A stretch of 34,706 bases of DNA, taken from positions 1 to 34,706 of the IMG/VR virus record IMGVR_UViG_3300028835_000996; one strand, written 5' to 3'. Shown here in pieces: positions 1-8,000 of the stretch. The notes beneath the pieces are model-generated. The model did not search any database. It saw only the letters and a list, made by a program, of their open reading frames with translations, and had not been told where the DNA came from. How positions within the stretch are numbered: the first letter of the stretch is position 1; every line of letters begins with the position of its first letter. A program made the translations under genes and the position numbers. This DNA is from a virus.

Positions 1-869
1 TCGTTCCCGGCCCAATCTATCGCAGAGATAGCAAAATACGCCTCCGTGCCCATCTCCATCTCGTAGAGCCAGGTGCTATCAGAGAAGCGGCCTATCTCCG
101 TAGAGCCACCACCGCTGATATCGCCAGCACGGTAGCCGATGAACTCCTTGAATCCAACGGCAAGGTGTGCGGTGTCCGTGCCTAGATCTACTTGTAGAAG
201 GACGCTACCTATCTGACTAGCTGTACTGAAGCCGCCAGGCGTGGGTGGTGCAGTCGAGTCTGTCAGGAAAACAGACAGGTCGCCGGTATATCCGGCATAG
301 CTCACGGCTCGCACTGCAAAGTAGGTGTCGGTGGTGATAGAGTAGGGGATGGTGACAGAAGTGGCATCACTGGAGGCCCGCTGCACAGGAGAGGAACCGG
401 CAGCAGTGCTATCGCTACAGATCTCGTAGTAGGCTGCTCCTGGCACAGAGTCCCAGGAGCAATAGCAGCCGTCGCTGTGAGCGACGAGGGCAAAGTTGTC
501 CGGCACCTCGGGCAAGATGGTCGTGCTGGCAAAGATGTCACCAGGCCGGGCAGAAGGCGGCAGGGTAGCAATGATGACGATCTTGGAGCCGTAGACGCCC
601 ATCTTGCAGCGCCGACCGGCAACACGGTGCTCGTTGGCAATCTGATCGGTGAACATGATGTTGGTGATCAGCTTAGAGCTGCCGTGATGACGCACGGCAG
701 CCACGGTCCGGTCAGGAGCTACGGAGTCTATGGTCCCATCGTTGTAGCCCCGCTCAATAAGATCCTTGGTTCGAGAGTCAATTACTTCTGGTAAGGTCGG
801 TTGTGCCATCGTGCTCCCCGTTGTAGCAAACACCGTGAGGAGCAAGAGCACACATATTTTCTTTCGCAT
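1..869 (-). CDS. Secreted or virion protein with fibronectin-III-like segments, 3' end outside window
   Basis: The frame is open from an ATG at 867-869 to the left edge, giving 289 residues with no stop. The start has an AGGAGAG ribosome binding site about 6 nt upstream. Residues 1-23 look like a signal peptide: MRKK, then a hydrophobic stretch, ending near STMAQ. Two later segments have the look of fibronectin-III or similar beta-sandwich repeats. One covers roughly residues 135-195 and ends in TYFAVRAVSYAG; the next starts after the STAPPTPGG linker and ends in AYFAISAIDWAGN. Such modules in phages usually decorate the virion or tail fibres or help surface binding. The gene follows the tail hub gene but has its own promoter, so it may be expressed separately from the tail operon. 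Exact function is not known. The reading frame is certain; the fold assignment is moderate. Confidence 0.75.
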   Translation of the reverse strand, partial: MRKKICVLLLLTVFATTGSTMAQPTLPEVIDSRTKDLIERGYNDGTIDSVAPDRTVAAVRHHGSSKLITNIMFTDQIANEHRVAGRRCKMGVYGSKIVIIATLPPSARPGDIFASTTILPEVPDNFALVAHSDGCYCSWDSVPGAAYYEICSDSTAAGSSPVQRASSDATSVTIPYSITTDTYFAVRAVSYAGYTGDLSVFLTDSTAPPTPGGFSTASQIGSVLLQVDLGTDTAHLAVGFKEFIGYRAGDISGGGSTEIGRFSDSTWLYEMEMGTEAYFAISAIDWAGN

Positions 870-896
870 GGCACTCTCCTTTCAGTGTCTACCAAC

Positions 897-925
897 ATTA
901 TACCACCTTTTACGCTGAATTCCAA
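897..925 (-). promoter_or_regulatory. Sigma-70 promoter for the left-edge secreted gene
   Basis: On the minus strand the -10 hexamer is a perfect TATAAT (897-902). The -35 is TTGGAA (920-925), with a 17-bp spacer. The predicted transcript starts near 890 and reaches the AGGAGAG site and ATG at 869. Two palindromes lie just upstream, suggesting that this promoter is regulated. Confidence 0.75.
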
Positions 926-927
926 CT

Positions 928-949
928 CATGAAACATTACAGTTTCATG
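928..949. promoter_or_regulatory. Palindrome next to the -35 box, possible operator
   Basis: A perfect 8-bp inverted repeat, CATGAAAC and GTTTCATG, is separated by 6 nt. It begins 2 bp upstream of the -35 box of the promoter at 897-925. This is where an activator or repressor dimer could bind. The protein that would bind is unknown. Confidence 0.45.
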
Positions 950-956
950 TCAAAAG

Positions 957-974
957 TGTGACAATTTTGTCACA
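957..974. promoter_or_regulatory. Second palindrome, overlapping the tail-hub stop codon
   Basis: TGTGACAA and TTGTCACA form a perfect 8-bp inverted repeat with a 2-nt centre. The two-base loop and lack of a long T tract make an intrinsic terminator unlikely, so an operator half-site pair is more plausible. It overlaps the TGA (970-972) of the tail hub gene. Confidence 0.4.
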
Positions 975-3900
975 AAACCGTATATCTCCTGGTGCCCATC
1001 TGTCCCTCTACGGCCACCTGCTCCCCGATTTCGATGGTCAGTGTGATGTCGTCAATCACGTACTGATCATTGATGCTCTGCTGAGCGGCTACGATGGTGC
1101 AGACGTCCTCTGGCTCCTGACGCAAGTCGGGCCGCACGTCAAAGTTGCACTGCTCCGATAGCTCCAGGGCCTTCCGCACGTGATGGCGCGCCTCGTCGTA
1201 CATGGCCGATCTGATGAAGATGTCCGGACAATGGATGTCCTCGTAGGCTGTGTAGCCGTCGTCTAGCTCGGATTCACGCCAATACTCGGCCCATCCCTCT
1301 GCGCCGTGCACCCGGCAGTGGGTGAGCCCCCTCTGTCGCACCCGATGATTGAGCCAGACACGATCCTCATAGGTGATCCCTCCGGTCAGACCGTCGCGGC
1401 TGCCGAAGTAGCCCATCACTGGCCTGCCGACATAATCCATAAAAAGTTGGATATGCCTCTGCCCCAGCATCCCGTTGAGCGTGCTCAACATATCCTTGCC
1501 GGTATCGAACGTCATGAACTCCGGCACTTCCTTCATGCCCGGGATCCTGAAGTCATCAAACTCTACCGTACAGTTGTAACAGCACAGTCCCACGTAACCA
1601 GCGGTGAAGACGGGGCTGGCATCGTAGAACACGGCCAGCAGTTGCCTCTCCAGCCACAGGGCTATCCAATTGTCGTGGGAAAATAGCGTGTAGTGGCACC
1701 ACGCGCCGGCCGGGATCCCGCAGGCGATGAGGCAGTCGTCTATGGTGGTCACGCTGGACTCATTCTTGTGAAGGGTGGCCCGGGCCGTGCCCTGCGCCCC
1801 CTGGGTGACCACCAGGCTCATGTAGTTGTCCTCGTCAAGAGCACGGACGATCACCCCGCCCTTCTCGCCAGAGCCGAGCTTCATATCCCACTCGACCACC
1901 GGATTGGTCATGGTCTCGGTGCAGAGCAACTCCGCCCAGGCTGAGGCTCCGGCTGTGCCCTCCAGCACCCCTCCCGTAGCCTGCCACGTCCCGTCTGCCG
2001 TAGCCGTCTTCCAGTCGTCGGTGCTGAGAGCAGCGGCAAAGTCGTCGCTGATCTGATCCTCAAAGCGGCTGAAGTCGTGGACGTCGCCGTAGGCGAAGCA
2101 ATACTTGGCGAGCTCCTCCACGGTCTTGTCGTAATCTCCACCCGCAAAGCGGAGGTTGTGAAAGTAGACCAGGCTGCGCTCAGACTCCGACGCTTCGTTA
2201 GTGCCGTGCCCGAAGAAGCCCATATACCCCGGCTCCTGCACGTCGTCGTTTGGGTACTCGGCCGAGGGGTTGAACTCGTAGGTGAAAGCGTGCGTCCAGG
2301 TGGTGGCCGCCTCCAGCTTGTACTGGCAGACGATGCGGCCGTAATACACCAGGACACGCAGGCTCCTCTTGCTGTTATTCTGCCAACCGAGGGCTCCGGT
2401 CTGCATCCCGGTCAGCACCCAGTCGAAGGTGGTGCCGGTGCTGCCGTCGTGAGAGGCCCGGCCCAGGGCCAGCTTGTCGGTCTGGTTGTCATAATAGAAC
2501 ATCATAAAGCGATGCTTGTCGTAGCCTCTCACCACCAGCCCCGCCTTCATGGGATCGCTGCCACAGCCGTAGTCGTTGCCGCCGCCTTTATGTACGGCAA
2601 AATCGGCTTCTATCATACCGTTCAGGGTAGGGGTGTGAGTAACGAACGCCACGCCGTAGCCACGCCCGGCTGCGAACTGGTTGGCATCGTAGATGGTCAC
2701 CACGCAAATCGTGGTTCCCCAGACCGTGGTGGCGCCCTGCTTCCAGGTGCCCCCCACCGAGCGGACGTAGCTGTAGTCGCTCAGGTCGTCGGCTATGCGC
2801 TCCTGCGGCAGATAATCCACATTATCCATCGCCTTGGCCATCGTCAACTGGTAGAGATCGTCGGCGCAGGTGATCATGCGCTCGTCCGAGGGAGGGTCCT
2901 CGCTAACCCAGTGGTCGTCGGGTGAGGCCAACCGCCCCTGCCAGATCTGCTCATAAGTAGGCGTCCCGGAGACCACCGCGCCAAGCTCGATGAAAACACG
3001 GCTGAGAGGCTTGACGATGGTAGACGCATTGAGGTTGCTGGCCTCCGCGATGCTCAACGTGGCCCGTCCAAGAGTGCGCCGGGCAGAGACCTGACAGGCT
3101 GCCTTGTAGCACTCGTCCAGGGTGGCGCGCACCGAGGAGTTGGTCATGCCCACCTTCGACGTGGCCGGGGCGCGGTATACGTCCTGGTAGGTGGGCATGT
3201 AGACGTAGTTGTCTACGTGTAAAAGGGGACCGGTGCCGCTCTCCTGGTAGTTGTCGGTGACGTAGCGCATTTCGCTCCAGTGGTGGCCGTCGCCGGAGCG
3301 TGAGTAGGCCACGAAGCGAAAGCGGGGTACAGACTGGGCCGTCTCTGTCTGGGAGAGATCGGTAGGCTCATCCTCATGCCGGAAGGTGATGTGAGCCTTG
3401 CCGTCAACGAGGGAGGCCCGCACGAAGAGGTCGAAGAACCAATTATCATCCTCGTAGTCGGCCAGACTGATGGTGCCTGCGTCCCACCAGATACCATCGT
3501 CGCCCCAGGCTGCGCCCTCCTGGAAGAAGAAGGTGAACACACCTTGCTGCTTGGGTATGCCGGTGTTACCTTGACGTAAGGCTCCAAGCGCAATGAGGAC
3601 TTTGCCGTCTAGCTCGACACAGCCCATGCCTCCCCACACATTCCAGCCCCAGTCACCCCCGCGTGAGTCCTTCCCCCAAAACCACCAGGAGTGCAGCGGC
3701 CACACCTTGTACGCCCAGCCGCCGCTGTTGTAGGCACGGAATAGGCTCTCGGAGTTGGAGCCTACCACGCCACGAACTCCGAAGAAACACTCATCTAGTC
3801 TACAGGCTGCCACGGTGCGCTGAGTGCTGCCTATAGCGGCGTAGATCTGCGCTGGTGCACCCCACACAGGGGAGCCAGCAAGTACGTCGGCGCACTCGGT

Positions 3901-4293
3901 CACGTTCAGATCGCCAGCGTCGTCAAAGTGGAAGATCTGGGCCTTGCCAGTGTCGGCCACGGCCACGGCCACGCCGCAGTCGTTCGGCCCTTTGATGTTC
4001 GCCTCGGTGATGCCGGTCGAGGTCCAGCTTTCCCAGTTGGCGGCAGTCAGTACCTCGGTGTTGTCCAGCAATTGGTACTGGAGATCACTGCCAGTAGCTC
4101 TGGCTCTAAGCACGTAGGTCGTCCCGGACTTGGTGAATGTCTTCGCATCGTGCGCCCACCAATTATCCGGGTCGTTGGCCGACCCAGAATAGAGAGAAAA
4201 TGGCATGAGGTCATTCTCTACAGTGATGCGAGCGCAGGGCGTCATGTCCTGCTGGTATGCAGTTATGATTCCAGCGTCAACGTCGGTTCTCAT
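970..4293 (-). CDS. Tail hub or receptor-binding protein with beta-propeller-like and lectin-like insertions
   Basis: This 1107-residue protein is the last large tail gene. Residues 1-30 and the segments around 370-500 and 930-1107 look like parts of a baseplate or tail-hub ring. The C-terminus has the usual pattern of hub proteins, with a Q-Y-V-I-D-D-I-T-L-T-I-E strand pattern. Inserted are an Asp/Trp-rich N-terminal region (about 45-370) with an imperfect Asp-box (SGDGHHW), as in sialidase-type propellers, and two jelly-roll or LamG-like domains (about 540-720 and 760-920) resembling those in glycan-binding proteins. The likely role is host-surface glycan recognition at the tail tip. The ATG overlaps the upstream stop as ATGA. 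The hub call rests on position and pattern, not a database match. A separate fibre protein is the main alternative. Confidence 0.6.
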   Translation of the reverse strand: MRTDVDAGIITAYQQDMTPCARITVENDLMPFSLYSGSANDPDNWWAHDAKTFTKSGTTYVLRARATGSDLQYQLLDNTEVLTAANWESWTSTGITEANIKGPNDCGVAVAVADTGKAQIFHFDDAGDLNVTECADVLAGSPVWGAPAQIYAAIGSTQRTVAACRLDECFFGVRGVVGSNSESLFRAYNSGGWAYKVWPLHSWWFWGKDSRGGDWGWNVWGGMGCVELDGKVLIALGALRQGNTGIPKQQGVFTFFFQEGAAWGDDGIWWDAGTISLADYEDDNWFFDLFVRASLVDGKAHITFRHEDEPTDLSQTETAQSVPRFRFVAYSRSGDGHHWSEMRYVTDNYQESGTGPLLHVDNYVYMPTYQDVYRAPATSKVGMTNSSVRATLDECYKAACQVSARRTLGRATLSIAEASNLNASTIVKPLSRVFIELGAVVSGTPTYEQIWQGRLASPDDHWVSEDPPSDERMITCADDLYQLTMAKAMDNVDYLPQERIADDLSDYSYVRSVGGTWKQGATTVWGTTICVVTIYDANQFAAGRGYGVAFVTHTPTLNGMIEADFAVHKGGGNDYGCGSDPMKAGLVVRGYDKHRFMMFYYDNQTDKLALGRASHDGSTGTTFDWVLTGMQTGALGWQNNSKRSLRVLVYYGRIVCQYKLEAATTWTHAFTYEFNPSAEYPNDDVQEPGYMGFFGHGTNEASESERSLVYFHNLRFAGGDYDKTVEELAKYCFAYGDVHDFSRFEDQISDDFAAALSTDDWKTATADGTWQATGGVLEGTAGASAWAELLCTETMTNPVVEWDMKLGSGEKGGVIVRALDEDNYMSLVVTQGAQGTARATLHKNESSVTTIDDCLIACGIPAGAWCHYTLFSHDNWIALWLERQLLAVFYDASPVFTAGYVGLCCYNCTVEFDDFRIPGMKEVPEFMTFDTGKDMLSTLNGMLGQRHIQLFMDYVGRPVMGYFGSRDGLTGGITYEDRVWLNHRVRQRGLTHCRVHGAEGWAEYWRESELDDGYTAYEDIHCPDIFIRSAMYDEARHHVRKALELSEQCNFDVRPDLRQEPEDVCTIVAAQQSINDQYVIDDITLTIEIGEQVAVEGQMGTRRYTVL

Positions 4294-4517
4294 TTCATAA
4301 AGCTGCCGTTGGCCGCTGAGATTGCGGCCAACACTGTGCTCAGGGCTGCCTGGATACGGGCGTGTGTTGATACCCGTTCCTCCAGACGTACAATGCGGTC
4401 GTGGTCTATCCGCTGCCGGCCGTTCATCTCATGGATCATCGTTTTCATCTCGGCCATGTCGTCTGCAATGCCGTCCAGTTTGAGATCGAGTGTTTCCAAG
4501 GTAATAGTGTCCGCCAT
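4290..4517 (-). CDS. Small coiled-coil tail-region protein
   Basis: This 75-residue protein has an acidic heptad-patterned N-terminal part (about residues 8-52, LDLKLDGIADDMAEMKTMI and similar) and a mildly hydrophobic C-terminus (ALSTVLAAISAA). The layout recalls small XhlA-like or coiled-coil proteins near phage tail or lysis genes, but the C-terminal stretch is weak for a membrane helix. The gene starts 2 nt after the preceding stop and ends in an ATGA overlap with the tail hub gene, so it is translated as part of the tail operon. Function unknown. Confidence 0.65.
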   Translation of the reverse strand: MADTITLETLDLKLDGIADDMAEMKTMIHEMNGRQRIDHDRIVRLEERVSTHARIQAALSTVLAAISAANGSFMK

Positions 4518-4519
4518 TC

Positions 4520-4897
4520 CTAGCTCCTGCGCTCTCTTATTTGTACATCTATGAGGTACTCGGCATCAGCACCATCCAGGTTGGCGTGTTGCTTAGGCTT
4601 TTCTACCAGAGGAACCTCGAAGTAGATGTTGTAGTTGTTCCCGTGCGGATCAGTGAAAGCCACATAGTTAGCAGCCTCGGCCGTCTCCAGGTCCTCCAGA
4701 TCCCCCCAGGTGGCGTCGCCCGCCCAGGGCACTTTCAGTCGGTATCGCCACCGCTTGACGGGATTGGCGGCTTGCTGTGAGAAATCCTTGCCGGTCAGCC
4801 CGCGCCGGATGCGCCGGGGCGTGGTTGCCTCTGGCTCGTAGCCGAGAGCGGAAATCTTGTATCGCTTGCTGTTGAGTGAAATAAAAGCGTTTGCCAT
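4520..4897 (-). CDS. Minor tail protein, distal-tail position
   Basis: This 125-residue protein sits directly between the tape-measure gene and the hub genes, where siphophages keep distal or minor tail proteins. The sequence suggests alternating beta strands, with TDPHGNNYNIYFEV and EYLIDVQIRER near the C-terminus and a basic stretch (TPRRIRRGLTGKDFS) near residues 26-40. An AAGGTG site precedes the ATG at 4895-4897. No family is recognised with certainty. Its start codon overlaps the -35 box of a plus-strand promoter that fires away from it. Confidence 0.6.
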   Translation of the reverse strand: MANAFISLNSKRYKISALGYEPEATTPRRIRRGLTGKDFSQQAANPVKRWRYRLKVPWAGDATWGDLEDLETAEAANYVAFTDPHGNNYNIYFEVPLVEKPKQHANLDGADAEYLIDVQIRERRS

Positions 4898-4919
4898 CGC
4901 ACCTTGTGTGTGATATAAT
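4891..4919 (+). promoter_or_regulatory. Strong plus-strand sigma-70 promoter
   Basis: The -35 is TTGCCA (4891-4896), one base from TTGACA. The spacer is 17 bp and the -10 is a perfect TATAAT (4914-4919). It points opposite to every other gene in the window. A transcript starting near 4926 would carry AGGAG at 4931-4935 and the ATG at 4943. Confidence 0.8.
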
Positions 4920-4942
4920 CTAACGTAGAAAGGAGAACCGCC

Positions 4943-5053
4943 ATGAAAGAACTTCAGAACTGCTGGGCCACGCTCTGTGTAGTAGGCCCCATGACCCTGC
5001 TGGTCGTGGCCCTCATAATCGGCTCGTTACTCGATAGACCATCTAGTGAGTGA
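4943..5053 (+). CDS. Tiny single-pass membrane protein on the opposite strand (moron-like)
   Basis: A 36-residue open frame starts at ATG 4943 and ends at TGA 5051-5053. AGGAG lies 7 nt before the start, and a near-consensus promoter (4891-4919) ends 23 nt upstream. The product begins MKELQNCWA, then has about 20 hydrophobic residues (roughly 9-31, including LLVVALIIGSLL) and a short polar tail (DRPSSE), so it is probably a single-pass membrane peptide. It overlaps the tape-measure stop by 11 nt in convergent orientation. An own promoter, opposite orientation and position between two late tail genes are typical of morons, expressed from a prophage or early in infection. Superinfection exclusion or a toxin-like role are possible but unproven. 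Confidence 0.65.
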   Translation: MKELQNCWATLCVVGPMTLLVVALIIGSLLDRPSSE

Positions 5054-8000
5054 GCAATAGCGCCCTACCCAGGTGGCGGCTAATGGCGGATTCCAACAGC
5101 CCCACCAAACCGCCCGTGTCCTCGCCGCCGAGGTAGTCATCCATCTTTTTGAGCTTCTCATCTGCGGACTTGAGGAATTCGTCTGCAAACATGAGAATCT
5201 TCTGAGCCTGGGCGACTCGGAGCTGTTGCTCGCGGGTGATTTCCTTCTGCTGGTCCATGAGCTCATCTACGAGTTTGTTGTATGCCTCTTGCTCGGTAAG
5301 GGCTTCCCCCTGCCACTCGCGCTGCCTCTCCCAATTCGTGCGGGTGAGAGCAATCCGCTCATCTTCCAGTTGCTTCTGTTCCTGGTAATATTCCACCGTC
5401 GCCTTCAAGCGATCTGCCTGCAGCTTGGCGTCCTCGTCGTGGTGGCGCTGCTGCATGTCGAAGCGCTCCCTTTGGAGCTTGATAAGCTCTTCGTTGCGCC
5501 CCTTCTGAATGTCAAAGTCCTCTTCGCCCCAGCCGCGTTGCTCTTCCATGCGCCCCCGTTGGATGTCGAAGCCCTCTCCCTTCCACTCGGTCTGGATGTT
5601 GAATCTCTTCAATTGCCGCTCGGCCTCGATGCGCTGCCGGCCGGTAGAGAAGCGGATACCACGCTGTAGGTCCTCACGCCGCCAGCCAGAGGTAACGTCG
5701 AACTGTTGCTCTGTACGCGCCAGGTCCTCGAAGCGCCAATCCCACTGGATGTCTCTGCGTTCGTCCTGTCTGGCCACGTCCTCGGCCTGCCAGCCCACCC
5801 GGGCCTCGAAGATTTGGCGGCCCAGGCCAAACGATTCTTGCCACTGGCGCTGGCTTTGCTCGAAGCCTGCCTGTTGGAAGGCAAAGCCCTGTTCCTGACG
5901 TCCTCGCTGGAGGCTTCGCATCTGGTCTTCGAGATACCAGATGCCACCGGGCGCTGGAGCTTCTGCAGTCCCACCGGGACCCAGTGTATATTCCCCCGCC
6001 CATCTGAATTGCTCCTGTTGTCGGGTAAGGCCAACGTCCCGCTGGGCTCGCTGCGCTTCTGTCATCTGATCCTGGAGGCCCCAAAGCTCTTCAGTACCCC
6101 ATCTAAGGCCGGAGGGAGCTACCGTCTCAGGTATGCCTAGCGCCTTGCCGTAGCGAGTGCGGGCTATCTGAGACCATAGCATTTGGTTGCCGCCGAGGAG
6201 TTGCCCAAGCCGTCTCCGGGTCGGCCCCATCTCAGGCGCTCCCAATCGCTCCAAAAAGCCGCCAGTCTCAAAAGCCTCTGGCTCAAACTGGATGCCAAGC
6301 ATCTCCTGGGCTTGACGCGCCAATGGAGCGACCTGCTGCAATTGAAACAGATACTGCTGGCGCTCCCTTTCGCCCATCTGCGGAATAGGTACCTGACCCA
6401 TTCCTGCCTCTTCTGCAAAGACGCCCCCGATCCTAGCCTGCTCGCTCACCCCCTGGGGAAGCAAAGCGTAGCGACTGATAGCCTCGGCCATGCCAGCAGT
6501 AGGCCCATAGCCGAACTGACCCGCCACTTGTTGAAACGGCTGAAAGGCCGCGCCTGGCTGGACGCCGAGCATCTGCGCCCGTTGACCGGCCTGCACCATA
6601 AGCTGCTGGTTAAATTGGCCCGTGACCTGCTGGCCTGTCATGGCCATATACGCAGCGGTGAGCCCGCCAACCTGGGCAGGCTCCATGCCAGGCAGTTGGG
6701 GAGCCATCACCTGCTGGTTGAAATACTGCATGGCAGCCATACGGCCCTCGGGGTCTACGAGTTGGCCGAGGTCACCTCGCTGAATCTGCTGGCCATAGGC
6801 AATGTCTTCTGCTCTCTGGCCTGGCTGTCCCTGGCCAAGAAACCAAGGGAGTGCCCGCTGAGTCAGTATGCCCATGCCCCCACGCCAGTTTTCCTGTAAC
6901 CACCCGGGGAACTGTCCGGCTCGCTCTATGAGGCCCATGCCCTGCGCTTGCCTTTGCCATTGCGCCTGGGCTAGACCAATGGCTTCTCGGTCCCTGGCAG
7001 CGCCACCCAGATAGCCCGCCGCGCCTACGGCGGCCGTGCCCAGGCCAGCCGCCCATCCAACAGGTCCACCAAACAGATAAGCGGCTCCTAGACCCACACC
7101 CATAGCAGGAGCACCAATAGCTAGGCCAGCCGCCAGCGGCTGATTCTGGCCGCCAAACTTTCCCGTCAGGCCACCCCATGCTTGCCAACCGGCCTCACCT
7201 ACCCCTCCCCGAAATTGGGCCATCTGAGCCCTGGATTGAAGTATGTCAATAGGAGCTCCAGTTATGCCGGTGGGAAGACCAGCCCCATACATGGCCTGCT
7301 GTGCCTGAAGCTGCTGGCCCGCATATTCTCCTACAGCCTGCTGCACGGGCGAGATGAACATAGAGCGCATACGGTTGAGGTACATCATGCCCCAACCGCC
7401 GACCGCTTTCTTGACGCCTGCGCCCAGACCTCCCCAAGCGCGTTGGGCAAGTCCGACAATGCCGCCAGGAGCTGGCGGTCCTCCTCTAGCAATACCCATC
7501 TGGCCTAGCCGCATTTCCATCTCGCGCTCCTGGAGACGACCCGCCGTCACTCCAGCCTCCAGAGGAGCCAGACCCTCCCGCACGCGGCTGACCTGCTCAC
7601 CATACTCCTGGGAGCCTGACAGCGCGGCCAGCTTAGCAGCCTGGCGACCCCATTCCTCTACCATCGGTCGCATAGTCTTGAAGCCCTTGATGGCTACCCT
7701 GATTTCCTGGGCCTCATCTTTTCTAAGTTCCCGTCCCTCATCTACTACTTTTTGGAGCTTCGTGAAGGCACCGGCCAGTCCGAGCGTGGCCGCCTGGACA
7801 CCGCCGCCGTGCCGTCCCATCTGAGACTCTACTGCTCCAAGCTGGCCGACGTGCCACTGACTGGCGAATCTCTCTTCGGTCCAGCGAGACCTTGAGGCCT
7901 CACCATATGGCCCGCGCGAAATGTGCTCGTGCTCTCTAAGGCCGCCCTGATACTCGGCAGTCCGACGGCCACCAGATGGTTCTTCAACTGGTAGACCGCC

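Noticed and set aside
2077-2925. 282-codon open frame on the plus strand
   Set aside because: Shadow of the tail hub gene caused by its codon composition; no domain seen.
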